Of a DNA stretch of 64,000 nt, positions 18,870 to 27,454 are shown one piece after another. The translations under genes were made by a program, and so were the position numbers. The notes below the pieces were generated by a model. It saw only the letters and a list, made by a program, of their open reading frames with translations. It was not told the origin of the DNA and did not search any database. The stretch lies in NCBI RefSeq assembly GCF_020687805.1, contig NZ_JAJEWQ010000002.1:685300-749299 (forward strand), in the 5' to 3' direction. Positions within the stretch are counted from its first letter, which is position 1; every line of letters begins with the position of its first letter. This DNA comes from Planctobacterium marinum (GTDB taxonomy: Bacteria > Pseudomonadota > Gammaproteobacteria > Enterobacterales > Alteromonadaceae).

Positions 18870-18925
18870 ACCTATTTATTAAGCTGAAAATTTCAGGTTG
18901 ATTTAATTCGACCCAGCAGAAGCAG

Positions 18926-19693
18926 ATGCAAAAAATTCAAAATAAAAAATTGTCTGACATTATTGTTGAACGATTAGAAGCCATGTTGTTGGAAGGTCAA
19001 TTCCTGGCCGGTCAAAAACTGCCTCCTGAACGTCAACTGGCTGAAGAGTTTAATGTTTCCAGACCCTCACTGCGTGAGGCAATACAAAAGCTGGAAGCAA
19101 AAGGGTTACTGTTGCGCAAACAAGGTGGCGGTACCTGGGTCAGTGATAAATTAGCACCAAAGGTGACTGATCCATTGATGCAACTTATTGCTACCTATCC
19201 GGAGAGTCAGTTTGACTTGCTGGAGTTTCGGCATGCGCTGGAAGGCATGGCCGCCTACTATGCTGCGTTGCGCGGTGATGAAGGTGACTTTCTGGCGTTG
19301 AATCAGGCGTTGACCCGCACTGAGGTGGCGTATAAAGACGATTGCGTTGAAAAGCAGGCTGAATCACTGGTGGAATTTTATCTGTGTATGGCTAAAGGTT
19401 CTCACAATGTCGTATTACTGCACATCATGGGTAATTTACTGGATGTGTTGAAAGACAATATAGAGGGCAACCTGGCGTTATTGCGTAAACGCCCTGATGA
19501 GTATCAGCAGATACATCAGCAACGAAAACAAATTGTGGCCGCGATTGTTTCCGGTAATCCGGAGCTGGCCAGACAGGCCAGTAATGAGCATCTGGCCTTT
19601 ATTGAAAAAACGCTTCTGGAAATTAATTCAGAGGATACTCAAATGCAGCGCGCTTTGCGCCGTATTGAGGTTGGGGGCAAACGCTCACACTAG
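18926..19693 (+). CDS. pdhR: Pyruvate dehydrogenase complex repressor PdhR (GntR/FadR family)
   Basis: GntR-type repressor released from DNA by pyruvate; in E. coli it controls the pdh operon and respiratory genes. The N-terminal winged helix-turn-helix has the GntR signature (AGQKLPPERQLAEEFNVSRPSLREAIQKLEAKGLL, about residues 22-57). The C-terminal all-helical FCD ligand domain follows (LLEFRHALEGMAAYYAALRG). The 255-residue length matches PdhR. A perfect PdhR box lies upstream, and aceE-aceF-lpd lie downstream in the same direction, separated by an intrinsic-terminator-like hairpin that may reduce read-through. Confidence 0.95.
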   Translation: MQKIQNKKLSDIIVERLEAMLLEGQFLAGQKLPPERQLAEEFNVSRPSLREAIQKLEAKGLLLRKQGGGTWVSDKLAPKVTDPLMQLIATYPESQFDLLEFRHALEGMAAYYAALRGDEGDFLALNQALTRTEVAYKDDCVEKQAESLVEFYLCMAKGSHNVVLLHIMGNLLDVLKDNIEGNLALLRKRPDEYQQIHQQRKQIVAAIVSGNPELARQASNEHLAFIEKTLLEINSEDTQMQRALRRIEVGGKRSH

Positions 19694-19698
19694 TTTAC

Positions 19699-19729
19699 AG
19701 GATGAATTGTTAGCGGTTCATCCTTTTTA
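19699..19729 (+). terminator. Terminator/attenuator between pdhR and aceE
   Basis: AGGATGAA (19699-19706), 10-base loop, TTCATCCT (19717-19724), then TTTTATT. It would end a pdhR-only transcript or attenuate read-through into aceE. Confidence 0.75.
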
Positions 19730-19794
19730 TTATGGTAAGTACCAACTCAAATTGGCGCTTGCTCAGGTTAAAACGACAAACATAGGAACACAGC

Positions 19795-22467
19795 ATGGCT
19801 GATACGATGCAACCAGACTTGGACCCACAAGAAACGCAAGAATGGTTAGACGCACTCAATGCAGTAATGGAAGAAGAAGGCGCAGATCGCGCTCATTTCC
19901 TGCTGGAATCTTTGATTGATAAAGCACGCCGCAGTGGCGTTCATTTACCTCATAAATCCACCACCGCGTATATTAATTCCATTCCCGCTGGTCAGGAACC
20001 CACAATGCCGGGTGACCAGACTATGGAAACTAAAATCCGAAACGTGATCCGCTGGAATGCCATGATGATGGTATTGAGAGGGTCTAAAAAGGATTTGGAA
20101 TTAGGTGGTCATATCTCCAGTTTCCAATCTTCAGCGATGCTTTATGATGTTGGTTTTAACCACTTCTTCCGTGCCCCGGGTGATAACGGCGGCGGCGATT
20201 ACTTGTTTGTACAGGGCCACTCCGCACCTGGTATTTATGCCCGTTCTTACATCGAAGGTCGCTTGTCTGAAGACCAGCTAAACAACTTCCGTCAGGAAGC
20301 GAATGGCGAAGGTTTGTCTTCTTATCCGCACCCGAAACTAATGCCAGACTATTGGCAGTTCCCCACTGTCTCTATGGGCCTTGGCCCAATGCAGGCCATT
20401 TATCTGGCACGATTCCTACAATATTTAACTGATCGTGGTTTGAAAGACTGTTCTGACCAGCGTGTATGGTGCTTTATGGGTGATGGTGAAGTTGATGAGC
20501 CTGAATCCCTGGGAGCTATTGGTTTGGCCGCTCGCGAAGGCCTGGATAACCTGACTTTTGTTATCAACTGTAACCTGCAGCGTCTGGATGGTCCGGTACG
20601 TGGTAATGGCAAAATCATTCAGGAACTGGAAGGCACATTCCGCGGTGCCGGCTGGGAAGTCATTAAAGTGATTTGGGGCCGTTACTGGGATCCACTGTTA
20701 GCGCGCGATACTTCCGGTAAATTGATGGATCTGATGATGGAAACCGTTGACGGTGAATATCAGAACTTCAAAGCCAAAGGCGGCGCCTACACCCGTGAGA
20801 AATTCTTCGGTAAATATCCCGAATTAAAAGAAATGGTCGCTAACATGTCAGATGACGACATCTGGCGTCTGAACCGCGGTGGTCACGATCCGGTGAAGGT
20901 ATACGCTGCCTATGACAAGGCGACTAAGACCAAAGGCCGCCCTCAGGTGATCCTGGCTAAAACCGTAAAAGGTTACGGCATGGGTACCGCTGGTGAAGGT
21001 AAGAACATCGCCCACAACGTGAAGAAAATGGATACAGGAGCAATCAAAGAATACCGCGATCGCTTTAATATTCCTGTGGCTGATGAACAACTGGCTGATC
21101 TGCCTTACTATAAATTCGCAGAGGACAGCGAGGAAATGCGCTATCTGCGCGCTCGTCGCGAGTCGTTGAACGGCTACATGCCCAAGCGTTTGCCGCAAAG
21201 CTCTGAAACACTTGAAGCGCCGCCGTTGAGTGCTTTTGATGCCGTTCTTAAAGGCTCCAATGGTCGTGAAATCTCCACTACCATGGCGTTTGTACGAGTA
21301 CTTACTGCCATGCTGAAAGACAAAAAAGTCGGCAAGCGTGTAGTACCTATTATTCCTGATGAAGCCCGTACTTTTGGTATGGAAGGTTTGTTCCGTCAGG
21401 TGGGTATTTATGCCCACGAAGGGCAGAAATACGAGCCCCAGGATTCTGATCAGGTTGCTTATTACCGCGAAGACAAAAAAGGTCAGGTGCTGCAGGAAGG
21501 TATTAATGAATTAGGTTCCATGGCTTCCTGGTTAGCCGCAGGCACGTCTTATTCTATCAACGACCTGCCAATGATCCCGGTTTATATTTACTACTCCATG
21601 TTCGGTTTCCAACGTATTGGCGACTTGGCATGGGCGGCTGGTGATTCACAGGCCCGTGGCTTCCTGGTAGGTGGCACGGCTGGGCGTACCACACTAAATG
21701 GTGAAGGTTTACAGCATCAGGATGGTCATTCCCATGTTCAGGCGAATACGATTCCCAACTGTATCACTTACGATCCTACCTATGGTTACGAAGTAGCTGT
21801 GGTGGTACAGGACGGTATGCGTCGCATGTTCCAGGAACAGGAAAACGTGTTCTATTACATTACGGTAATGAACGAAAACTATGTACAACCGGCGATGCCA
21901 GACGGTGTTGAAGAAGGCATAGTCAAAGGTATCTACAAGTTGGATACGGTGGAAGCTAAAAAGTCTAAATTGTCAGTGAAGCTGTTAGGTTGCGGTACTA
22001 TCCTGGAGCAGGTGCGCGAAGCCGCCACTATGCTGGCAGAGGATTTTGGTGTTACCTCAGAAGTGTACAGTGTGACTTCTTTCAACAACCTGGGCCGCGA
22101 CGGACAAGACGTTGAACGCCTGAACATGCTGAATCCAACTGCTGAAGCGAAAAAAGCGTACGTTACCGAAGTACTGGAAGCCGGTGTGAAAGGTCCGACT
22201 ATCGCTGCAACGGACTACATGAAGTCCTTTGCTGAGCAAATTCGTGCCTATGTACCAGGTGCGTATAAAGTGTTGGGCACCGATGGTTTTGGTCGTTCAG
22301 ACAGTCGTGCCAACCTGCGTAACCACTTTGAGGTAGACGCGAAATTCGTGGTGCTTGCAGCCTTATCTGAGTTGCTCAAAGCGGGCGACATCGACGCCAA
22401 AGTGGTCACCGGTGCTATCGACAAGTTTGGTATTTCCTCTGACAAAATTAATCCGCTGAACGCGTAA
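19795..22467 (+). CDS. aceE: Pyruvate dehydrogenase E1 component, homodimeric type
   Basis: Thiamine-diphosphate enzyme that decarboxylates pyruvate and reductively acetylates the lipoyl groups of AceF. The 890-residue single-chain (homodimeric) type is diagnostic: N-terminal ETQEWLDALNAVMEEEGADRAHFLLE, HISSFQSSAMLYDVGFNHFFR, the ThDP motif GDGEVDEPES...NLTFVINCNLQRLDGPV, and the C-terminal transketolase-like PGAYKVLGTDGFGRSDSR. The ATG is 18 bases before the aceF gene at the other end, with GGGAG serving aceF. The operon order pdhR-aceE-aceF-lpd is as in E. coli. Confidence 0.98.
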   Translation: MADTMQPDLDPQETQEWLDALNAVMEEEGADRAHFLLESLIDKARRSGVHLPHKSTTAYINSIPAGQEPTMPGDQTMETKIRNVIRWNAMMMVLRGSKKDLELGGHISSFQSSAMLYDVGFNHFFRAPGDNGGGDYLFVQGHSAPGIYARSYIEGRLSEDQLNNFRQEANGEGLSSYPHPKLMPDYWQFPTVSMGLGPMQAIYLARFLQYLTDRGLKDCSDQRVWCFMGDGEVDEPESLGAIGLAAREGLDNLTFVINCNLQRLDGPVRGNGKIIQELEGTFRGAGWEVIKVIWGRYWDPLLARDTSGKLMDLMMETVDGEYQNFKAKGGAYTREKFFGKYPELKEMVANMSDDDIWRLNRGGHDPVKVYAAYDKATKTKGRPQVILAKTVKGYGMGTAGEGKNIAHNVKKMDTGAIKEYRDRFNIPVADEQLADLPYYKFAEDSEEMRYLRARRESLNGYMPKRLPQSSETLEAPPLSAFDAVLKGSNGREISTTMAFVRVLTAMLKDKKVGKRVVPIIPDEARTFGMEGLFRQVGIYAHEGQKYEPQDSDQVAYYREDKKGQVLQEGINELGSMASWLAAGTSYSINDLPMIPVYIYYSMFGFQRIGDLAWAAGDSQARGFLVGGTAGRTTLNGEGLQHQDGHSHVQANTIPNCITYDPTYGYEVAVVVQDGMRRMFQEQENVFYYITVMNENYVQPAMPDGVEEGIVKGIYKLDTVEAKKSKLSVKLLGCGTILEQVREAATMLAEDFGVTSEVYSVTSFNNLGRDGQDVERLNMLNPTAEAKKAYVTEVLEAGVKGPTIAATDYMKSFAEQIRAYVPGAYKVLGTDGFGRSDSRANLRNHFEVDAKFVVLAALSELLKAGDIDAKVVTGAIDKFGISSDKINPLNA

Positions 22468-22485
22468 ACAAACGGGAGAATAGCA

Positions 22486-24465
22486 ATGAGCAATGATGTT
22501 TTAGTCCCGGATGTGGGCGGCGAAGAAGTCGAAGTTATTGAAGTCTGTGTCAGTGTTGGCGACAGTGTAGAAGCTGAAGATTCGCTGATCACTGTAGAAA
22601 GTGACAAAGCCAGCATGGACATTCCCGCGCCTTTTGCCGGTAAGATCACCGAAATTCTGGTGGCTGTAGGTGATAAGGTGGGGCAGGATAAGCTGATTAT
22701 GAAAATGGAATCAGCGGATTCAGAAGATGCGAATACCGAAGACGCTAAATCAGAAGAATCTTCGGAGAAGGCTGAACAAGCACCGACTCCAGCTCCTGCA
22801 GAAGCAGAAAAAAGCGAAACCGAGGCAGCTAAACCTGCTTCTGGTGGCAGTGTTATTGAGGTAACAGTCCCTGATATTGGCGATGCTTCCGATGTTGATG
22901 TGATTGAAATACTGGTGAAAGCCGGTGATAGCGTTGAAGCTGAAGACGGCCTGATCACGCTGGAAACCGACAAAGCCACCATGGATGTTCCTGCACCTAA
23001 ATCTGGTGTAGTGAAAGAACTTAGAATTAATGTAGGTGACAAAGTTTCTAAAGGCAGTCTGGTGCTGTTACTGGAGACCAGCGACGGTGGCTCTGCCAGT
23101 GAAGAGTCTGCTGCAGCACCTGCACCTGAAGCGGAAGCAGAACCTGCGGCCGCAGCATCAGGCAGCAGCGTGATAGAAGTCTCTGTTCCTGATATCGGTG
23201 ATGCAGCCGATGTTGACGTTATCGAAGTGCTGGTTAGTGTCGGAGACAGTATTGATGCCGAAACCGGCTTAATCACTCTGGAAACCGACAAAGCCACCAT
23301 GGATGTGCCTTCGCCTAAAGCCGGTGTGGTAAAAGAAATGCTGGTGAAAACCGGTGATAAGGTGAGCAAAGGCTCACCGGTGATCATGCTGGAAGTAGCT
23401 GGCGAAACGCCAGCTGCAAAAAGTGAGCCAGCGCCAGCGGCGAAAGCTCAGGCACCGGCCCCGTCACCTGCGGCTCCTGCGCCTAAAGCACCACCAGTGC
23501 CACATCATCCGTCTGCCGGTGAAAAGCCGAAGTCGGGTAGCGTCTATGCTTCGCCTTCTATTCGCCGCTTAGCGCGTGAATTTGGCGTAGACCTGACTCA
23601 GGTGTCAGGGTCAGGGCGCAAAGGTCGTATTCTGAAAGAAGACGTACAGTCTTATGTGAAGTATGAATTGTCTCGTCCTAAAGCTAATGCAGCCAGCTCG
23701 ACGGCAGCAGGCGCAGGCGGTTTACAGGTACTGGCACAGCCTAAAGTCGATTTCAGCAAGTTTGGTGAAATCGAAGAGCAGGCATTAACCCGTATTCAGA
23801 AGCTTTCTGGTCCCAATCTGCATCGCAACTGGGTCACTATCCCGCATGTTACACAATTTGAAGATGCGGATATCACCGATCTGGAAGCTTTCCGCAAAGA
23901 GCAGAATGCCATCAATGAGAAAAGAAAGCTGGGCGTGAAAATCACCCCACTGGTTTTTATCATGAAAGCGGCTGCCAGTGCCTTGCTGGAATACCCAACC
24001 TTTAACTCCTCTTTGTCAGAGTCGGGTGAAGCCCTGATTCTGAAAAAGTATGTGCATATTGGTATTGCGGTAGACACGCCTAATGGTTTGGTGGTACCCG
24101 TTGTGCGTGATGTGGACAAAAAGGGCGTGATTGAAATTTCGCGTGAATTGATGGAAATCAGCCAAAAAGCCCGCGACGGTAAGTTGAAGGCGGCTGATAT
24201 GCAGGGTGGATGTTTCACCATTTCCAGCTTAGGCGGGATTGGCGGTACCGCGTTTACGCCTATTGTAAATGCGCCAGAAGTCGCCATATTGGGTGTATCG
24301 AAAAGCGATATGAAACCCAAGTGGAATGGTAAAGAGTTTGAGCCAAGGTTAACCTTGCCGTTATCTTTGTCTTACGACCACCGGGTTATCGACGGTGCCC
24401 TGGCGGCCCGCTTTGCGGTGCACCTGTCTGAGGTACTTAGCGACATCCGTCGCCTGGTTATGTAA
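22486..24465 (+). CDS. aceF: Dihydrolipoyllysine-residue acetyltransferase (PDH E2), three lipoyl domains
   Basis: Core of the pyruvate dehydrogenase complex; transfers acetyl from lipoyl groups to CoA. Three tandem biotinyl/lipoyl domains are visible, each with its lipoyl-lysine motif (ESDKASMD, then ETDKATMD twice), at about residues 2-75, 123-197 and 226-300, joined by Ala/Pro/Glu-rich linkers. The E1/E3-binding domain follows ([24 protein letters not shown]), then the catalytic domain ending with [17 protein letters not shown], which holds the active-site His and Asp. Three lipoyl domains match the E. coli architecture. The domain repeats are themselves near-duplicates at DNA level. Confidence 0.98.
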   Translation: MSNDVLVPDVGGEEVEVIEVCVSVGDSVEAEDSLITVESDKASMDIPAPFAGKITEILVAVGDKVGQDKLIMKMESADSEDANTEDAKSEESSEKAEQAPTPAPAEAEKSETEAAKPASGGSVIEVTVPDIGDASDVDVIEILVKAGDSVEAEDGLITLETDKATMDVPAPKSGVVKELRINVGDKVSKGSLVLLLETSDGGSASEESAAAPAPEAEAEPAAAASGSSVIEVSVPDIGDAADVDVIEVLVSVGDSIDAETGLITLETDKATMDVPSPKAGVVKEMLVKTGDKVSKGSPVIMLEVAGETPAAKSEPAPAAKAQAPAPSPAAPAPKAPPVPHHPSAGEKPKSGSVYASPSIRRLAREFGVDLTQVSGSGRKGRILKEDVQSYVKYELSRPKANAASSTAAGAGGLQVLAQPKVDFSKFGEIEEQALTRIQKLSGPNLHRNWVTIPHVTQFEDADITDLEAFRKEQNAINEKRKLGVKITPLVFIMKAAASALLEYPTFNSSLSESGEALILKKYVHIGIAVDTPNGLVVPVVRDVDKKGVIEISRELMEISQKARDGKLKAADMQGGCFTISSLGGIGGTAFTPIVNAPEVAILGVSKSDMKPKWNGKEFEPRLTLPLSLSYDHRVIDGALAARFAVHLSEVLSDIRRLVM

Positions 24466-24474
24466 ACAGAAATT

Positions 24475-24494
24475 GGCAGGAATCACTTCCTGCC
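24475..24494 (+). terminator. Hairpin after aceF
   Basis: GGCAGGAA (24475-24482), TCAC loop, TTCCTGCC (24487-24494), then TTTGCCTTT. The T-run is interrupted, so it is more likely an attenuator or mRNA 3'-protecting stem between aceF and lpd than a full terminator. The rest of the 198-base gap shows nothing else definite. Confidence 0.5.
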
Positions 24495-24663
24495 TTTGCC
24501 TTTATGGCATTTGCTGTTTACACTTGCGGCGTTTGTACCCGAGTTATGGCTTAAGCCTCATTGAAAAAGGGTGAAAGGCCACAAGAACAAAGAGTTATTT
24601 GCTGCCCTCAGTTAATGCAGCAGAACAAGATAGAACAACCAAATACACAATTTTGAGGTCATC

Positions 24664-26088
24664 ATGAGCGAAATTAAAACTCAGCTGGTAGTGCTGGGCG
24701 CCGGTCCTGGCGGTTACTCTGCGGCATTCCGTGCAGCAGACTTAGGCATCGAAACCATTCTTGTAGACGCGCGCGACACCCTGGGTGGTGTTTGTCTGAA
24801 CGTGGGCTGTATCCCTTCTAAAGCCTTATTGCACGTTGCGAAAGTTATTGATGATGCCAAAGAAATGGCCGCTCATGGTGTGACTTTTGGCGAGCCTCAA
24901 ATCGATCTGGATAAGGTTCGTGGCTGGAAAGACAGTGTTATCGGACAGCTGACCAAAGGCCTGTCTGGCATGTCGAAAATGCGTAAAGTTAAACATGTTC
25001 AGGGTTATGGCAAGTTTACTGGTAGCAACACCCTGGTGGTTGACGGCAAAGACGGTGTCACCACGATTAACTTCGACAACGCCATTATTGCCGCAGGTTC
25101 TGAGCCGGTTACTTTACCATTCATCCCACATGATGATCCTCGCGTCATTGATTCAACCGGTGCGCTGGAGATGCAAGACATCCCAGGCAAGATGCTGGTG
25201 TTAGGTGGTGGTATTATCGGTCTGGAAATGGGTACGGTATATCGCGCGCTGGGTAGCGAAATTGACGTGGTTGAGTTCCTTGACCAGCTTATCCCGGCTG
25301 CCGACAAAGATATTATCAAGGTTTATCAGAAGTACGTTAAAGATAAGTTCAACGTAATGCTGGAAACCAAAGTGACTGCTGTAGAAGCTAAAGATGATGG
25401 CTTATATGTTACCTTTGAAGGCAAGCAGGCACCTAAAGAGCCAGTGCGTTACGACAAAGTGTTGGTAGCGGTTGGCCGTCGTCCAAATGGCAAGCTGGTT
25501 GACGCTGATAAAGCCGGTGTAAACGTTGATGATCGTGGCTTTATTAACGTTGATAAGCAACTGCGTACTAACGTAAATAACATCTATGCCATTGGTGACC
25601 TGGTTGGCCAACCAATGCTGGCTCACAAAGCGGTGCATGAAGGCCACGTGGCTGCTGAAGTTATCTCTGGTATGAAGCATTACTTCGATCCGCGCTGCAT
25701 TCCTTCAGTGGCTTACACGGATCCGGAAGTTGCCTGGGTAGGTGTTACCGAGAAAGAAGCGAAAGAACAGGGCTTAAAAGTAGAAACAGCGACATTCCCG
25801 TGGGCGGCTTCTGGTCGTGCGATTGCTTCTGGTCGTACCGAAGGTATGACTAAGTTGATCTTCGATAAAGACACACATCGCGTATTAGGTGGTGCCATGA
25901 TTGGTATCAACGCCGGTGAAATGCTGGGCGAAATCGGCCTTGCGGTTGAAATGGGTGCAGATGCGGAAGATATCGCATTGACTATCCATGCTCACCCAAC
26001 GCTGAATGAGTCTATCGGCCTGGCGGCAGAAATGTACGAAGGTTCTATTACTGATTTGCCAAATCCAAAGGCAAAAAAGAAGAAGTAA
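24664..26088 (+). CDS. lpd: Dihydrolipoyl dehydrogenase (E3)
   Basis: FAD flavoenzyme that reoxidises dihydrolipoyl groups with NAD+, shared by pyruvate and 2-oxoglutarate dehydrogenases and the glycine cleavage system. FAD-binding GAGPGGYSAA is at residues 12-21, the redox-active disulfide C44-x4-C49 in GGVCLNVGCIPSK, NAD-binding GGGIIGLEMG in the middle, and the C-terminal catalytic HAHPTLNES. The 474-residue length is normal. The 198-base gap after aceF suggests that lpd may also have its own promoter, as in E. coli. Confidence 0.98.
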   Translation: MSEIKTQLVVLGAGPGGYSAAFRAADLGIETILVDARDTLGGVCLNVGCIPSKALLHVAKVIDDAKEMAAHGVTFGEPQIDLDKVRGWKDSVIGQLTKGLSGMSKMRKVKHVQGYGKFTGSNTLVVDGKDGVTTINFDNAIIAAGSEPVTLPFIPHDDPRVIDSTGALEMQDIPGKMLVLGGGIIGLEMGTVYRALGSEIDVVEFLDQLIPAADKDIIKVYQKYVKDKFNVMLETKVTAVEAKDDGLYVTFEGKQAPKEPVRYDKVLVAVGRRPNGKLVDADKAGVNVDDRGFINVDKQLRTNVNNIYAIGDLVGQPMLAHKAVHEGHVAAEVISGMKHYFDPRCIPSVAYTDPEVAWVGVTEKEAKEQGLKVETATFPWAASGRAIASGRTEGMTKLIFDKDTHRVLGGAMIGINAGEMLGEIGLAVEMGADAEDIALTIHAHPTLNESIGLAAEMYEGSITDLPNPKAKKKK

Positions 26089-26112
26089 TTAACCACAGCG
26101 TGTTGAACTTTT

Positions 26113-26138
26113 AAAAGGTCGCGCAAGCGGCCTTTTTT
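26113..26138 (+). terminator. Rho-independent terminator of the pdh operon
   Basis: AAAAGGTCGC, GCAA loop, GCGGCCTTTTTT. It ends the lpd transcript; the next gene is on the minus strand. Confidence 0.88.
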
Positions 26139-26164
26139 GTTTAATGCAATCGGGTAGTTAAACG

Positions 26165-26542
26165 CTAATTTTTGGTGAATTCAGTTGCTACGTTGAGCTG
26201 CAAAACATCGGTGTGAATGGCATGTTGAATCCCGAAAAAATAATCTATATCAACTTCTTTAGCCTTCAGTTTCAGCCTGACGTTTTTGTTACTTAACGTC
26301 ATTTCTTTTATTTCTTCACATGGGAACTTGCTCAAAAACGGAAAATTATAGCAATACAGTGAGCCGTCTTTAACTTTCACTGCATATCTGCCTCTGAAAT
26401 ACACCATGGTCGTGATCGCAACAAAAATTAAGAAGTTAATGCTCAGGTTAATCGTACTTTCTTCAGAAAATGAGAAACGAGACAGCGGTAAATAGAACAC
26501 TGTAATGCTGAATAAAAAATTGTATAGAAAAAAATAATTCAC
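26165..26542 (-). CDS. Hypothetical membrane protein
   Basis: 125 residues, not recognised. Two hydrophobic segments at the N-terminus (about 3-20 and 32-48) are followed by a soluble beta-rich part with KVKDGSLYCYNFPFLSKFPCEEIKEM, the pattern of a small membrane-plus-PH-like domain protein, but I cannot name a family. Local AT content is higher than in the pdh operon, and the gene is an orphan convergent with lpd. Confidence 0.5.
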   Translation of the reverse strand: MNYFFLYNFLFSITVFYLPLSRFSFSEESTINLSINFLIFVAITTMVYFRGRYAVKVKDGSLYCYNFPFLSKFPCEEIKEMTLSNKNVRLKLKAKEVDIDYFFGIQHAIHTDVLQLNVATEFTKN

Positions 26543-26654
26543 ACTGAACTCATGTGCCGTTGTTGCTAAACCAAGAGCAGATCATGCCCGAAGCTATACC
26601 TGAAGAAATCGGCGTGTCGCAAAACACCGCGCTCGTTATAAACAAACTACCGGA

Positions 26655-26918
26655 TTAGTTACCCTGAATTGTAACGCTTTTCAGACTTTTGAAAATGGCA
26701 CGGGCGTAACTGATGTAAAAATAAAGGCCAATTGTCAGGGCTGATGCAAATGTACTTAGTAACACAGATGTAGCGTTAAACTGAACAAAATCAGCAACGT
26801 TTATCCCCCAGATAAGCAAACCGGTAGCGATACCAAGCACAAAGGTAAGTATTACCATACATCCCAGTTCGAACGATAATTCATTGAGGCTTTCAGTGGC
26901 GGAGGGGGTTCTTTCCAT
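26655..26918 (-). CDS. Hypothetical small membrane protein
   Basis: 87 residues from the ATG ending at 26918 (the frame runs five codons further upstream to a TTG with no ribosome-binding site). Two membrane helices (about residues 21-42 and 55-76) and a basic C-terminal end (KSLKSVTIQGN). No family recognised. Lies in a patch of short orphan genes between the pdh operon and the M13 peptidase. Confidence 0.45.
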   Translation of the reverse strand: MERTPSATESLNELSFELGCMVILTFVLGIATGLLIWGINVADFVQFNATSVLLSTFASALTIGLYFYISYARAIFKSLKSVTIQGN

Positions 26919-27059
26919 AAAAATACTGCACAAAGGACAAGAAAACGCATGTTCGCATAAATATATTACCTTTTAAATACTTATTCGTTGATCTCACATA
27001 AATGTCCGAAAAGTCTTACAGGCTATGGCTGCAATCGCTCACTCTGGTGATGACTGTGC

Positions 27060-27293
27060 TTGCGGTATATTTTTAATATTGTAATCAACTTACCTAATCG
27101 ATTGTGTTTCTGGATTTATCAAAAGGCTCACCCAGGTTCAGTGGTAAAACCCGCTGTACCCATTGCAACAAAAAAAATGTTGCCCTCAGAGACGGGGTTA
27201 TGCGAAACCTGCAGCAATAAACTGGATTCATTGTTTGGTACAGACGTCACCGATATGTATGGGCTGTTGAAAAAGCAACCGGATAAACCCTAA
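27060..27293 (+). CDS. Doubtful small hypothetical protein
   Basis: 77-codon frame with only a TTG start and no clear ribosome-binding site. It has a short hydrophobic N-terminus, then a segment with a CETCSNKLDSLFG motif, which could be the end of a degraded protein. The flanking 27294-27454 stretch holds only the leader of the next gene. Confidence 0.25.
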   Translation: MRYIFNIVINLPNRLCFWIYQKAHPGSVVKPAVPIATKKMLPSETGLCETCSNKLDSLFGTDVTDMYGLLKKQPDKP

Positions 27294-27454
27294 TCCTGAC
27301 CTTTTGCCTGTTCATCGTTACCATTCCAACTTAACTCTCCACAATGTTTCGACTTGTTAAGGGCACTCAACAAAATGTGAGTGATTGGTTTTGCCTTGTT
27401 GCCTGGCTGAAAGTACACTGAGTAATCGACAGAAAACAATAATTAAGGAACACC

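Noticed and set aside
22248-23387. Long open frame on the minus strand opposite aceE end and aceF lipoyl repeats
   Set aside because: Its repeated Ser/Thr segments are just the complement of the three lipoyl domains and linkers of aceF.
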